A stretch of DNA of 64,000 nt from Deltaproteobacteria bacterium (GTDB taxonomy: Bacteria > Myxococcota_A > Polyangia > GCA-2747355 > JADLHG01): the NCBI GenBank assembly GCA_020848905.1, contig JADLHG010000069.1, forward strand, positions 81,542-145,541. Reading direction: 5' to 3'. A model generated the notes under the pieces. The model did not search any database and had not been told where the DNA came from. It was given only the letters and a program-made list of their open reading frames with translations. Within the stretch, counting starts at the first letter, position 1. Every line of letters begins with the position of its first letter. The position numbers were made by a program, and so were the translations under genes. Shown here in pieces: positions 20,901 to 28,434 of this stretch.

Positions 20901-22245
20901 CCGCCAGGTCGCCGAGCTCGAGCGCCGCGTCGGGGCGCGGTACGGGGACCCCGGCGGATCGCTCCTCCTGTCGGTGCGCTCCGGCTCGGCGATCAGCATG
21001 CCGGGCATGATGGATAGCTTTCTCAACGTGGGGCTCAACCCGACCGTGGCGGAGGGGTTCGCCTCCCGCTCGGGAAGCGCCTGGGCCGCGTGGGACGCCT
21101 ATCGGCGCTTCGTCCAGATGTGGGGGATGGCCTTCGACATCAGCCGCGACCGCTTCGATCGCCTGATGCAGGAGGCCAAGCGCCGCCATTCGGCGCCGAA
21201 GAAGGCCGAGTTTCCGCCAGAGAAGATGCGGCAGCTCGCGCTCCGCTACCGCGAGCTGGTCGAGGATCACGGCGTGGAGGTGCCGGACGACCCGTACGAG
21301 CAGCTCGAGATGTGCGTCGAGCTGGTCCTCGATTCGTGGAACAGCGAGCTCGCCCGAGCCTATCGGCGCGCGCTCGGTATCGCCGAGGACTGGGGGACGG
21401 CGGTGGTGGTGCAGACGATGGTCTACGGCAACCTGAGCCCGCGTTCGGGGACCGGGGTGGTGCTCACGCGCCCGCGCCTCTCGGGGCGCGCCGGGGTCCA
21501 GCTCGACGGGGACTACATCGTGCAGGGGCAGGGGGACGACGTGGTCAGCGGGCTGGTCAGCACCTTCCCGATCACGGAGGCGCAGCGGGAGGCGCAGCGG
21601 CGCGGCGACGTCGCGACGCTCGAACGGCAGTTCCCGGCGATCTACCGCGAGCTGCACCGGCACGCGAGCACCCTCATCGAAGAGATGGGGATGAACCACC
21701 AGGAGATCGAGTTCACCTTCGAGAGCGACGACCCGCGCGAGCTCTATGTGCTGCAGACGCGGGACATGGTGCTGGCCGCGCTGCGCACGGTCTCGGCCTT
21801 CCTTCCGACGGCGGAGCTCGAGGCGGCCAAGGTGGCGGCGGGGATCGGGGCCGGTGGCGAGGCGCTGTGCGGCCGGGTGGCCCATACGGCCGAGGAGATC
21901 GCGCTGCTGCGGGAGCGGCATCCGCACGACCACGTGATCCTGGTGCGACCGGACACCGTGCCGGACGACATCCACCTCGTGCTGCAGGCCGATGCGCTCC
22001 TGACGGCTGTCGGGGGCGCGACGAGCCACGCGGCGGTGGCTGCACAGTGCCTCGGCCGGACCTGCGTGGTGGGGTGCCGCGTGCTCGAGGTGCACGATGA
22101 CGAGGGGTATTCCCTGCTCGCGGGTCGCCGGGTGAACACCGGCGAGTATCTCTCGCTGAGCGGGCTGGACGGGTCGGTGTATCTCGGCCGTCACGCCGTG
22201 ACCACCACCCGGGGCGAAGGGATCCGCGAGGCAGCCGGACGCTGA
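17941..22245 (+). CDS. PEP/pyruvate-dikinase-like protein with large helical N-terminus and no PEP barrel
   Basis: 1434-residue cytoplasmic protein. Residues 1-930 are largely helical, Leu/Arg/Glu-rich and match no family I know. From about 936 it has the ATP-grasp domain of pyruvate phosphate dikinase/PEP synthase (LGNKGCLLKRLAEAKFPVPA, SVRSGSAISMPGMMD, later LYVLQTRDM). The swivel domain follows, with the phospho-accepting His1363 in GGATSHAAVAAQ. The chain ends about 70 residues later, so the PEP/pyruvate-binding barrel is absent and normal dikinase chemistry cannot be completed by this chain. It could phosphorylate its His and hand phosphate to another partner, or act on another substrate. 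A divergent GAPDH starts 27 bases downstream. The ATG at 17941 has no strong Shine-Dalgarno; TTG at 17932 is an alternative. Confidence 0.85.
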   Translation: MAELQSQALTVNLQRTAVEVVIPEEQRVLLEITAPLFGVQQDTERLLRELNHRYIGWARALEDLHYRALGDFPHYRDHPRGAEGLAVYVALYARMAREAEPPALREVALRYLCYYGEKILSGSEQALERHLGVVQDILRRLDERLLADARLAPALTPRLKRVARLLFETARELVGGREALVHALDLLARSVNQLVAGLLAAVDPVTWCPGVEVPPPQLDAITHRALAGYRAELEILGAAPEDATELARHAERLLVLPDQAQLLQAYLDVGSQLGGEGVGPASALAGPLRQVRWLSFVLSSPHLDGAHEQALRDIARCCVAVIRQADVATLAGFVRETFAVLRQLPSPHPETTLNLVGTVGEAILAADDRPAAEALIDEILTLDFHYPSFAGFTEEWQPRVSPAHLVNVRTYLRLIEVNPELTRRLLAALVVHLRLGGVFLADTDLFQKDVSQLLNAGIGPVYHQLKHLAKLFPIYFSDIGAEGELREVSTRLDELSHRHDPLCHFLRKQCHVECNALVAPLVEEAARFMVTGEAGPLERLLPPQLLARLAVEERGERWTELRRVLLPLLGPSGDLRPYYRLGTDELTRRFEELVPDADPVERERAVLLLELRRLVGRKYELDHGDLVGRLRAFHRLDPERVAALAKELEGGLEAGGLEEALDGALWLLERLKALILQPEATTAVEDIYRKRHVAVGIPSVYGRYREEKLEALGLSFRLESLADVLFERVVADQNLEVMTRTTLRRVARTLRYFLRALRVDGCNARGFSARVEMLEEALGLAGTTVEQYLDIFQLIAQSLKHLVRLRFLEIYQPILEDLLPRILVRDGVRGGAAEGDDPRERALRHAEAFLRDLMAQSFGLQRLDLYVGRILETLRAERDGLDDETRTLLLALDLERLASPIEGVAPRRGERVVEGGGERRPERSRGSEAGPVPGVIQLGNKGCLLKRLAEAKFPVPAGFVLATELFRCRTAIRVYPALRTELRERIGRQVAELERRVGARYGDPGGSLLLSVRSGSAISMPGMMDSFLNVGLNPTVAEGFASRSGSAWAAWDAYRRFVQMWGMAFDISRDRFDRLMQEAKRRHSAPKKAEFPPEKMRQLALRYRELVEDHGVEVPDDPYEQLEMCVELVLDSWNSELARAYRRALGIAEDWGTAVVVQTMVYGNLSPRSGTGVVLTRPRLSGRAGVQLDGDYIVQGQGDDVVSGLVSTFPITEAQREAQRRGDVATLERQFPAIYRELHRHASTLIEEMGMNHQEIEFTFESDDPRELYVLQTRDMVLAALRTVSAFLPTAELEAAKVAAGIGAGGEALCGRVAHTAEEIALLRERHPHDHVILVRPDTVPDDIHLVLQADALLTAVGGATSHAAVAAQCLGRTCVVGCRVLEVHDDEGYSLLAGRRVNTGEYLSLSGLDGSVYLGRHAVTTTRGEGIREAAGR

Positions 22246-22272
22246 GGCGCCGGCGCCGGAAAGGAAGGGACC

Positions 22273-23532
22273 ATGACGACGTTGCCGACGGAGGCGCTAG
22301 GGATCAACGGACTCGGTCGCATCGGCAAGCTCACCCTCTGGCACCACGTGGCCCGCAGGCACTTCGGGCGCCTCGTGGTCAACGTGGGCCGCCCGGTGGG
22401 GACCGGGCTCGAGGCTGTCTGCGCGGTGATCGAGAAGGACTCGACCTACGGTGCCATGCACCGCTTTCTCTTCGGCGCCAACGCCGAGCCCTGCGTGCGC
22501 ATCGCCGACCGGGAGCAGGGGCTGCTCGAGGTGGCGGGGGTCCCGGTGCGGGTGCTGCAGCAGGCGCGCAATCCGCGAGAGATCGGCTGGCGGCAGCACG
22601 GCGTGCGGGTCGTGGTGGACTGCACCGGCGCCTTCGACGACCCGACGCGCCCGGCGGACCACGCCTCGGGGGCGCTGCGCGGGCACCTCGAGGCGGGGGC
22701 GCGCAAGGTGGTCTACAGCGCGCCGTTCAAGATCAAGGACAAGAGCCGCGGCGTCCCCGACGACGTGACGACCCTGATCTACGGCATCAACCACGACGCC
22801 TTCAACCCCGACCGACACGCGCTCGTCGCGGGGGCCTCGTGCACCACCACGGCGCTGGCCCATTTAGTAAAGCCCATTCTAGAACATCTGCACGCTTCGA
22901 ACGTGATCACCGCCTCGATGAGCACGGTCCACGCGGCGACGAACAGCCAGAGCGTGCTCGACACGGTCCCTAAGGCCGGGGCGACGGACCTCCGCCGCAG
23001 CCGCAGCGTGCTGAACAGCATCGTCCTCACGTCGACCAACGCGGCCAAGGCGCTCGAGCAGGTGATCCCGCAGGTGCGCCAGATCGGCTTCATGGCCGAC
23101 TCGGTGCGGATCCCGCTGCCGACGGAGTCGCTGATCATTCTCAACGTGACCTTCCAGTCGCGGCTGGCTCCCGACGGGTCGAGCGAGATCACGCGCGAGC
23201 GCCTGAACCGCATCTACGCCGACGCGGCGGCGGGGGCCCAGCGCGGCCTGCTCGTCTACAGCGAGGAGCAGAACGTGCCGGCGGACGTGAGCGGGCTCCG
23301 CGCGGCGGTGGTGGTGGAAGCGGTGGAGACGCACACCCGGACCGGGTTCGTGCGCCTCGACCTCGCGCAGGTGCCGGGGATCCCTGCCGAGGTGCTCAAG
23401 GCGCTCCCGGCGACGGGGATCGAGGTGCCGGTGACGCACGCCAAGGTCTTCGGCTGGTACGACAACGAGTACGGCAGCTACACGAACCTGCTCGGGGACC
23501 TCACGGTGCACGTGGCGCGCAGCCTCGACTGA
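22273..23532 (+). CDS. Divergent glyceraldehyde-3-phosphate dehydrogenase
   Basis: 419-residue NAD(P)-dependent dehydrogenase, longer than the roughly 330 residues of common GAPDH. The Rossmann loop GINGLGRIGK is at the N-terminus. The catalytic Cys is C190 in AGASCTTTALAHLV, where the usual motif ends in TNC. The substrate-binding segment reads VHAATNSQ instead of the usual HAYTxDQ, and the C-terminal signature WYDNEYGSY is intact. An extra segment (about 50-150) accounts for the length. AAGGAAGGG precedes the ATG, and the gene follows the dikinase-like protein by 27 bases. A stretch at 22861-22893 uses codons rare in this DNA (TTA, GTA, ATT, CTA). It could act on triose phosphate or a related aldehyde. 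Confidence 0.88.
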   Translation: MTTLPTEALGINGLGRIGKLTLWHHVARRHFGRLVVNVGRPVGTGLEAVCAVIEKDSTYGAMHRFLFGANAEPCVRIADREQGLLEVAGVPVRVLQQARNPREIGWRQHGVRVVVDCTGAFDDPTRPADHASGALRGHLEAGARKVVYSAPFKIKDKSRGVPDDVTTLIYGINHDAFNPDRHALVAGASCTTTALAHLVKPILEHLHASNVITASMSTVHAATNSQSVLDTVPKAGATDLRRSRSVLNSIVLTSTNAAKALEQVIPQVRQIGFMADSVRIPLPTESLIILNVTFQSRLAPDGSSEITRERLNRIYADAAAGAQRGLLVYSEEQNVPADVSGLRAAVVVEAVETHTRTGFVRLDLAQVPGIPAEVLKALPATGIEVPVTHAKVFGWYDNEYGSYTNLLGDLTVHVARSLD

Positions 23533-23601
23533 ACCCGGTCACCTTGGCCGCGAGCCATCCCGGCAGGCTGTGTTGCGCCGCGGCCTCGGTTCCTCGGTTC
23601 C

Positions 23602-25308
23602 TCAGTCCCCGAGCTCCTTGAGCGCCCGCTGAAGCGTCACGTCCTTGGCCGGGACGCCGGGGCTCGCGTAGAGGCCCGCCTTCACGTCGGCCGCGGTCTG
23701 CGCGACCTCGATGTCGGGCTTGGTGCCGAGCTCCTCCGCGAGGGTGCCCGAGGGGGTCGTGACCGCCGCGTAGTCGAGGCCGATGGTCAGCTCGGCGGTG
23801 AGCGGCCAGAACTCGACCGTGCCGCTGCCCCCGCCGGTCGTGCGGCCGACGAGCTTGGCCCGGCCGAGGGCCTTGAGGATCGTGGGGGCGAGGTGACCGT
23901 TGCTGTACGAGCCCTCGTCGGTGAGGACCACGAGCGGCCCCGTGAACGCCCCCTGCGCGGGGACCACGACGTCCTCCACGAAGGCCTCGGGGGTGCCGCG
24001 ATGGTAGTCGCGCGCCACGGTCGTCACCGCTGGAAGGAGGTAGGCGAGGAGCGCGTTGCGGTAGCTCGACTCGCCGCCGGGATTCTCGCGCAGGTCGAGG
24101 ATGAGCCCCTTGGCGTCCTTGAGCGCCTCGAAGGTGGCCTTGAGCTCGCCCACGAGCTTGGCGTCCTGAAAGGTGCGGACGCGCAGGTGGGCGTAGCTCT
24201 TGCCCGACACGCCGGCGAGCCGCTGGCTGGTGAGGATCGGGCCCGAGGGGGCGGGCGGTGCGGCGCGGGGGATGGAGAGCGCGAGGTTGTCGCGTTCGAG
24301 TTTCAGCGCCGCCTTCGACCCCTCCTCGCCGGAGAGCCAGGACTGCAGCAGCGTGCGGTGGTACCCCGCGTCGTTCGGCCGCGGGATGAGCTTGCCGTTC
24401 TGCGTCTCGTGCTCGGCGAAGGTCTTGCCGTCCACGGTCACGATGCGGTCCCCCACCTTGAGCCCTGCGCTCTCTGCCGCGGAGCCGGCATCGAGACGCT
24501 CCACATACGCGGCGCCGTCGAGGAGCGCGAGGCGCACCCCGGCCACGGGCACGCGCCGGCCGAAGGCGCTGTTCACGCTGCGAATGAAGGAGTGGCCGTC
24601 CTTGAGCTCGGCCAGCAGTCGCGCCACGAGCTGGTGAAACTCGCGGTCCGTGGCGGACTTGTCGAGCTCGGGCTCGTAGACCTTCTTCACCGCGTCCCAG
24701 TCCACGCCCTTCAGCGCGAAGAAGGGGTAGTTGCGCTTGGCGTGGTTCCAGATGAAGTCGAAGACGCAGCGGCGCTTGGTCCCGTCGAGCGCGCCGAGGC
24801 CGCAGACGGGCGTCTCGGGGGGCACGGGGGTGTCGAGAAGCAGATCCGCGGTGACGGTCTTGGCCGGGGCGACCTCGATGGAGACCATGAGCGAGTCGGT
24901 CAGATCTCCGGCGTCGAGGGGCTTCTCGGCGCTGAAGTTGCCGTTGTCGTCGAGGAAGGCGGCCGCGAGGTACCGACCCGCGGGGACGCGATCAAAGGTG
25001 TAGGTGAGGGGGCCTTTCTTCAGGTCCCCCTGCAGCACGACGGTCTTGAGGGGCTGGCCGCCAAGGTCGGGGGGGGCGTCGAGGAGCGCCACGACCACGC
25101 TGCCGGCCTGGTCCCCCGGAGGAGCGGGGAAGATGTTTGGCGCGACGGAGATCTTGCCCGTCACCGTGCCGAAGCCCGCTACTGCGCCGTCGGTCGTTCG
25201 TCCGTCGGTGACTCCGGCGTCGGCGGGGGTCGAGGTCGTCGAGCTGCACGCGACGAGTGAGATGGCCGTGACCGCGACGCAAAGTGGCAGGGCTGGTGAG
25301 CGCTGCAT
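23602..25308 (-). CDS. S41-family tail-specific protease lipoprotein with PDZ domain
   Basis: 568-residue lipoprotein: signal peptide ending AISLVACSS (lipobox near residue 20), then a short DAG linker and a beta-rich N-terminal domain (about 45-165) of DUF/transthyretin-like type. A helical segment follows (FDFIWNHAKRNYPFFALKGVDW, as in many S41 proteins), then a PDZ domain near 265-345 (VERLDAGSAAESAGLKVGDRI) and the S41 core to about 545. The core has ILDLRENPGG and the catalytic region LTDEGSYSNGH then GRTTGGGSG. The Ser is followed by NGH, not the usual SASE, so it resembles the tricorn-like subgroup. The start is set at 25308 because GGAGGAG precedes it. It is convergent with the GAPDH gene. 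Confidence 0.88.
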   Translation of the reverse strand: MQRSPALPLCVAVTAISLVACSSTTSTPADAGVTDGRTTDGAVAGFGTVTGKISVAPNIFPAPPGDQAGSVVVALLDAPPDLGGQPLKTVVLQGDLKKGPLTYTFDRVPAGRYLAAAFLDDNGNFSAEKPLDAGDLTDSLMVSIEVAPAKTVTADLLLDTPVPPETPVCGLGALDGTKRRCVFDFIWNHAKRNYPFFALKGVDWDAVKKVYEPELDKSATDREFHQLVARLLAELKDGHSFIRSVNSAFGRRVPVAGVRLALLDGAAYVERLDAGSAAESAGLKVGDRIVTVDGKTFAEHETQNGKLIPRPNDAGYHRTLLQSWLSGEEGSKAALKLERDNLALSIPRAAPPAPSGPILTSQRLAGVSGKSYAHLRVRTFQDAKLVGELKATFEALKDAKGLILDLRENPGGESSYRNALLAYLLPAVTTVARDYHRGTPEAFVEDVVVPAQGAFTGPLVVLTDEGSYSNGHLAPTILKALGRAKLVGRTTGGGSGTVEFWPLTAELTIGLDYAAVTTPSGTLAEELGTKPDIEVAQTAADVKAGLYASPGVPAKDVTLQRALKELGD

Positions 25309-25413
25309 GAGCTCCTCCGTCAGGTGTTGGAGAGGGCAGAATACCGCGGACCGGGGAGCGTCGCGAACTGCGCGAGCGGGGCATTGGCGTCGGGTATGGG
25401 CGGGAAGGGGCCA

Positions 25414-25646
25414 GGGCGAGAGCGCGGGCGGCCGTGGGCGCACGCGGGCGGCCGTGGTGCGTCGGGAGGTCGGAGAGGATGGCCAGCGACGGGAGGTAGG
25501 CGCGGGCGCGGACGGTGGTGTGCGCATGCGGACGGCGTTGGCGGACCGGTGCGCCGGGGAGGATGGCTGTCGATGGGAGGGTGGGCGAGAGCGCGAGCGG
25601 CGGTGGGCGCAGGCGGGCGGTCGGGGCGGATCGGTGCGTCGGGAGG
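25414..25646. repeat. Duplicated G-rich block beside the transposase-like gene
   Basis: Copy one spans 25414-25469 and copy two 25583-25646. Each holds a 38-base match (35 identical) followed by GGTGCGTCGGGAGG. Both copies have the same orientation and lie 90-320 bases upstream of the tyrosine transposase gene. No REP-like palindrome was seen in them. Confidence 0.6.
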
Positions 25647-25692
25647 GTCTTCTTGTTGCTGATCGTTGCGTTGGTGTGCGCAAGGACATCTC

Positions 25693-25721
25693 TTGACGTC
25701 CGACTGGCACTCTGCTACTAT
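25693..25721 (+). promoter_or_regulatory. Strong sigma-70-type promoter
   Basis: TTGACG (25693-25698), an exact 17-base spacer and TACTAT (25716-25721). The predicted start near 25728 is about five bases before the ATG at 25733, so the transcript would be almost leaderless. Confidence 0.65.
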
Positions 25722-25732
25722 TGGCCTTATTC

Positions 25733-26479
25733 ATGATGGCACACAAACATAAATCCTCCTCGGGAGATGACCAGACTTCGGGCACGCGTCTTCCGGCGGG
25801 TTATGCGAAGCAGCTCCCCTTGCCGATGCGGGAGGCGACGGGGTGGGGCGGGAAACGCGAGGGTGCGGGGAGGAAGAAGAAGCCGGGAAGTGGGCTGCCG
25901 CATCGGGCGCGACCGCTCCTGGCCAGCCGGTTTCCGGTGCACGTCACGATGAAGATCGTGGAGGGCTTGCCGAACCTGCGGAGCAAGAAGCAGCTACGCG
26001 CGATCGAGAAGGCCTTCGTGAAGTCGGCGGGACGGTTCGGCATGAACCTCGCGCACTATTCGATCCAGAAGAACCACCTGCACCTCGTGACGGAGGCGAA
26101 GGACCGGGGCGTGCTGATGAAGGGGCTGCGGGCGTTGGCGATTCGCCTCGCGCACGCGCTGAATGGGACTGTGGGCCGCCGGGGACGGGTCTTTCGGGAT
26201 CGCTACCACCAGCACATCCTGAAGACGCCGAGCGAGGTGAAGGCGGCGTTGGCGTACGTGCTTCAGAATTCGCGCAAACATAGCGTCGCGCGCGGCAAGT
26301 GGGTACCGCGACGCGACCTGGACGCGTGCAGCTCGGCCCGCTACTTCGACGGCTGGAAGGACCTCACGCCGCTGCGCCCCGACGGAAACCCGCCGGTGCT
26401 CGAGCCGCGGACCTGGCTCCTGAAGACTGGCTGGAGGTTGCGGGGGCTGATTCCCACGAGCACCGTGCCCGGATCATAG
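25733..26479 (+). mobile_element. REP-associated tyrosine transposase (RAYT, Y1 family)
   Basis: 248-residue HUH-type transposase coding region. The divalent-metal motif is NHLHLV and the nucleophilic Tyr lies in VFRDRYHQHIL; the AYVLQNSRKH segment is typical of the C-terminal helix. RAYT proteins cleave and join single-stranded DNA at short palindromes. Both catalytic motifs are intact. The N-terminal 60 residues are basic and Gly-rich (GWGGKREGAGRKKKPG) and probably bind nucleic acid. No second copy or clear REP array is visible in the window, so it may be a domesticated single gene. No Shine-Dalgarno precedes the ATG, in line with the close promoter. It overlaps the convergent lipoprotein gene by six bases. 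Confidence 0.88.
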
Positions 26480-27592
26480 GGCGGGCCTGGAGGGCGGGAG
26501 GCGGGAGCGGAGCGCGTTGCCGAGCGAGGAGAGCAGGGGCCGGTAGTCGCCGCTCAGCTGGCCGCGAACGCACTTGGGCGCGAAGAGGAGCGGGGGAAAG
26601 CGTTCGAGGAGCGCGTGGATGCGGATGGCCGGGAGCGCGCCCCCCTCGAAGCAGCGACCGGTGGAGGGCAGCAGCGTCGGCTCGGTCACGTCCAGGCCCA
26701 CCTCGACCGGCTCCGGAGGTCCGGCGACCGCTGCGAGGAGCAGGCGCCCGGGGGGCTTGAGCTGGCGGAAGAAACTCTCGTACTCGGCGATCGCCACGAG
26801 CCAGTCGCCGACGGGTCGGCAGCCATGCCGCGGGCCGATTTTGGAGCGATCGTTCACATCGCACCAGATGCCGAACTCGAAGCAGCGGAAGCCGGAGAGA
26901 GGCCCCAGCGGATCGGTCAGGCCGGCGGGCACGGGGCGGTAGAGCTCGGTCTTCGCGGCGGAGCAGTCGTCCTCGTCGGTGACGAAGAGCACGGCGAGGA
27001 GCGCCCCGGGGCGGAGAAAGCCCGGGTTCACGCGGCGGGCCGGGTCGAGCGCGCGGCGCGCGGCCTCGAGGGGCTGCTCGAACTCGCAGCCGCCGTTGCC
27101 GAGGGCGAGCTGGCAACGGAAGGCCTGCGCGAGCTTCTCGAGCTCGGGTTCGGGACCCGGCACGTTGCTCTTGCCGGCCACGAGCTCGACGTACGGGGCC
27201 TCGAGCTTCGGGCAGCCCTGCCTCGAGGCCGGCGGCCGGAGCTTGCCGCCGTCGCCGCCGACGCGCTCGCACGTGCCGAGGCGGTAGGGCCCGGCTCCGA
27301 GGTCGGCGGTGACCACCCCGAGGCGAAGATCGGGCAGATCCGCGGCGTCCTTGCCGAGCGCGTCGAGGAGCGCCGGCAGGTGCATTGCCAGGGTGTCGCG
27401 GAGTTCGTCGGTGGAGGACGAGTTGTCGGCCACGACGAGCAGATCGATCTGACGCTGCAGCGCGGGGACGTTACCCGCATCGAGGAGCGGTGCGGGTTCG
27501 GGCGCGGCGCAGGCGCAGGAAAGAATAGCGGCTGCAAGCGGAACGAAGGTGTGAGTGAAACCGTCAGAGCGGTGCGGCGCGTGAGTCCCCAT
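26474..27592 (-). CDS. vWA-like secreted lipoprotein
   Basis: 372-residue exported protein. The signal peptide runs to PLAAAILSCACAA, a likely lipobox near residue 25. Residues 40-270 resemble a von Willebrand A domain: LLVVADNSSSTDEL carries the DxSxS metal-site pattern, followed by LRLGVVTADLG and LLAVLFVTDEDDCS. Several Cys residues (TCERVGG, GFRCFEFGIWCDV) suggest disulfides. Such proteins are common in Myxococcota and probably bind a metal-dependent ligand at the cell surface. The start is set at 27592 because GGGGGAGA lies five bases upstream; an ATG at 27607 lies inside that signal. The 5' leader folds into a hairpin that covers the ribosome site. It lies 91 bases downstream of the hemerythrin-like gene. 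Confidence 0.78.
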   Translation of the reverse strand: MGTHAPHRSDGFTHTFVPLAAAILSCACAAPEPAPLLDAGNVPALQRQIDLLVVADNSSSTDELRDTLAMHLPALLDALGKDAADLPDLRLGVVTADLGAGPYRLGTCERVGGDGGKLRPPASRQGCPKLEAPYVELVAGKSNVPGPEPELEKLAQAFRCQLALGNGGCEFEQPLEAARRALDPARRVNPGFLRPGALLAVLFVTDEDDCSAAKTELYRPVPAGLTDPLGPLSGFRCFEFGIWCDVNDRSKIGPRHGCRPVGDWLVAIAEYESFFRQLKPPGRLLLAAVAGPPEPVEVGLDVTEPTLLPSTGRCFEGGALPAIRIHALLERFPPLLFAPKCVRGQLSGDYRPLLSSLGNALRSRLPPSRPAL

Positions 27593-27600
27593 GCGTGTCT

Positions 27601-27635
27601 CCCCCATGCATGACGCGAGTATGGCATGCAGGGGG
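27601..27635 (-). promoter_or_regulatory. Leader hairpin covering the ribosome-binding site
   Basis: On the minus-strand RNA, CCCCC then TGCATG pairs with CATGCA then GGGGG, with one bulged U and a loop of about 12 bases. The GGGGG arm is part of the Shine-Dalgarno for the ATG at 27592, so the fold would hide it. The same stem could instead act as a terminator after the hemerythrin gene, but there is no U tract. Confidence 0.45.
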
Positions 27636-27670
27636 TCGCTTCGTCACCGAGGCTGCGTGACTTCGGCGCT

Positions 27671-27687
27671 CTAGGGGGTGTCCCTAG
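27671..27687 (-). terminator. Short hairpin at the hemerythrin-like gene end
   Basis: CTAGGG (27671-27676) and CCCTAG (27682-27687) form a perfect six-base stem over the stop codon. It is short and has no T tract, so it is weak evidence for a terminator. Confidence 0.3.
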
Positions 27688-28097
27688 CCCTTGTCGAGCG
27701 GGTAGAGCTCCTTTTCCTCTTTGGCGATCCGGTCCCCGAGGGCGGCGAAGATCTTCTTGGACTCGGCGATGAAGCCGTTGGCGTCGGCCTGAATGGCCTT
27801 CGCCGTGAGCCACTTACCGTTGTAGTCGCTGAAGGCCTTGCCGAGTCCGCCGACCTCGTCCAGGAAGCGTTTTGCCGTCGCCACGACCTTGCTATCGGTG
27901 CTGGCCAGCAGGCGCGGATAGAAGGACTTGTCCTCCATGGCGAGGTGGACGCTCAGCTTGCCTGCGAAGGCCGAGAGCTGCTTGCGGATCGTCTCCGCAT
28001 CCGTGGCCACTTTTGCGGGGACCAGCGAGGCCGACATCTCCTTCGCCAGGTCCAGCAGCTCGCGGTGCACTTTTACCAGGTTGTCCGTGATGGCCAT
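27684..28097 (-). CDS. Hemerythrin-like (HHE) domain protein
   Basis: 137-residue soluble helical protein. HRELLDL near the start, VHLAMEDKSFYP in the middle (His-x3-Glu) and KEEKELYPLDKG at the end follow the four-helix hemerythrin/HHE pattern for a di-iron site. Such proteins bind oxygen or nitric oxide, or protect iron-sulfur centres. Some usual His ligands are not obvious, so metal content is uncertain. The start is set at 28097 by AAGGAGAG immediately upstream; the longer frame has no support. It is divergent from the chemosensory receptor and upstream of the vWA lipoprotein. Family assigned with moderate to good confidence. Confidence 0.78.
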   Translation of the reverse strand: MAITDNLVKVHRELLDLAKEMSASLVPAKVATDAETIRKQLSAFAGKLSVHLAMEDKSFYPRLLASTDSKVVATAKRFLDEVGGLGKAFSDYNGKWLTAKAIQADANGFIAESKKIFAALGDRIAKEEKELYPLDKG

Positions 28098-28434
28098 TCC
28101 GCTCTCCTTGGATGGATCTTCAGTGACGCAACTTGCGCGACACTTTTTCGTGCCTGTAACATCCGACGCAGGATCGCAGACGCGGCGGCGATCGGTCAAG
28201 GATCGTCGGCCGAGATCGTGAGGTGGCCGAAGTAGTTGGGCGCGCACATCAGGGCCGCGTTTCTCGACGGGGGCGGCTTCTCTTGATTAGGTACCCAAAG
28301 GAATTGTGACTGGCGGCTGGGCCACTCAAGAATCGGAGGACCTGGTCGATGATGGATACATCGGAAGCGAGGGGGCGCCTCCGTGGAGAGTGTATTGCTG
28401 GAAATCCTGGGGGGGAGATGGCAGGGAGACGCCA
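28098..28434. other. Gene-free divergent intergenic region
   Basis: This 337-base gap separates the hemerythrin-like gene from the chemosensory cluster and must hold promoters for both. TTGATT near 28285 and several short inverted motifs are visible, but no promoter scored well. AGGGAGACGCCA just before 28435 is the ribosome site of the receptor gene. Confidence 0.45.

Larger units (their letters stand above)
25309..25732. other. Gene-free G-rich region with degenerate repeats
   Basis: No convincing gene. A 38-base G-rich segment at 25414-25451 recurs at 25583-25620 with three mismatches, and GGTGCGTCGGGAGG occurs at 25456 and 25633, so a block of about 60 bases is duplicated roughly 170 bases apart. 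The right end carries a housekeeping promoter for the transposase-like gene. The open frames here are low-complexity Gly/Arg and are not supported. Confidence 0.55.

Noticed and set aside
18561..21017. 818-codon plus-strand open frame
   Set aside because: Out of frame with the dikinase-like gene; Ala/Arg/Pro-rich and without any domain.
25324..25700. Gly/Arg-rich open frames before the transposase gene
   Set aside because: They arise from G-rich degenerate repeats, overlap each other in all frames and have no start signals.
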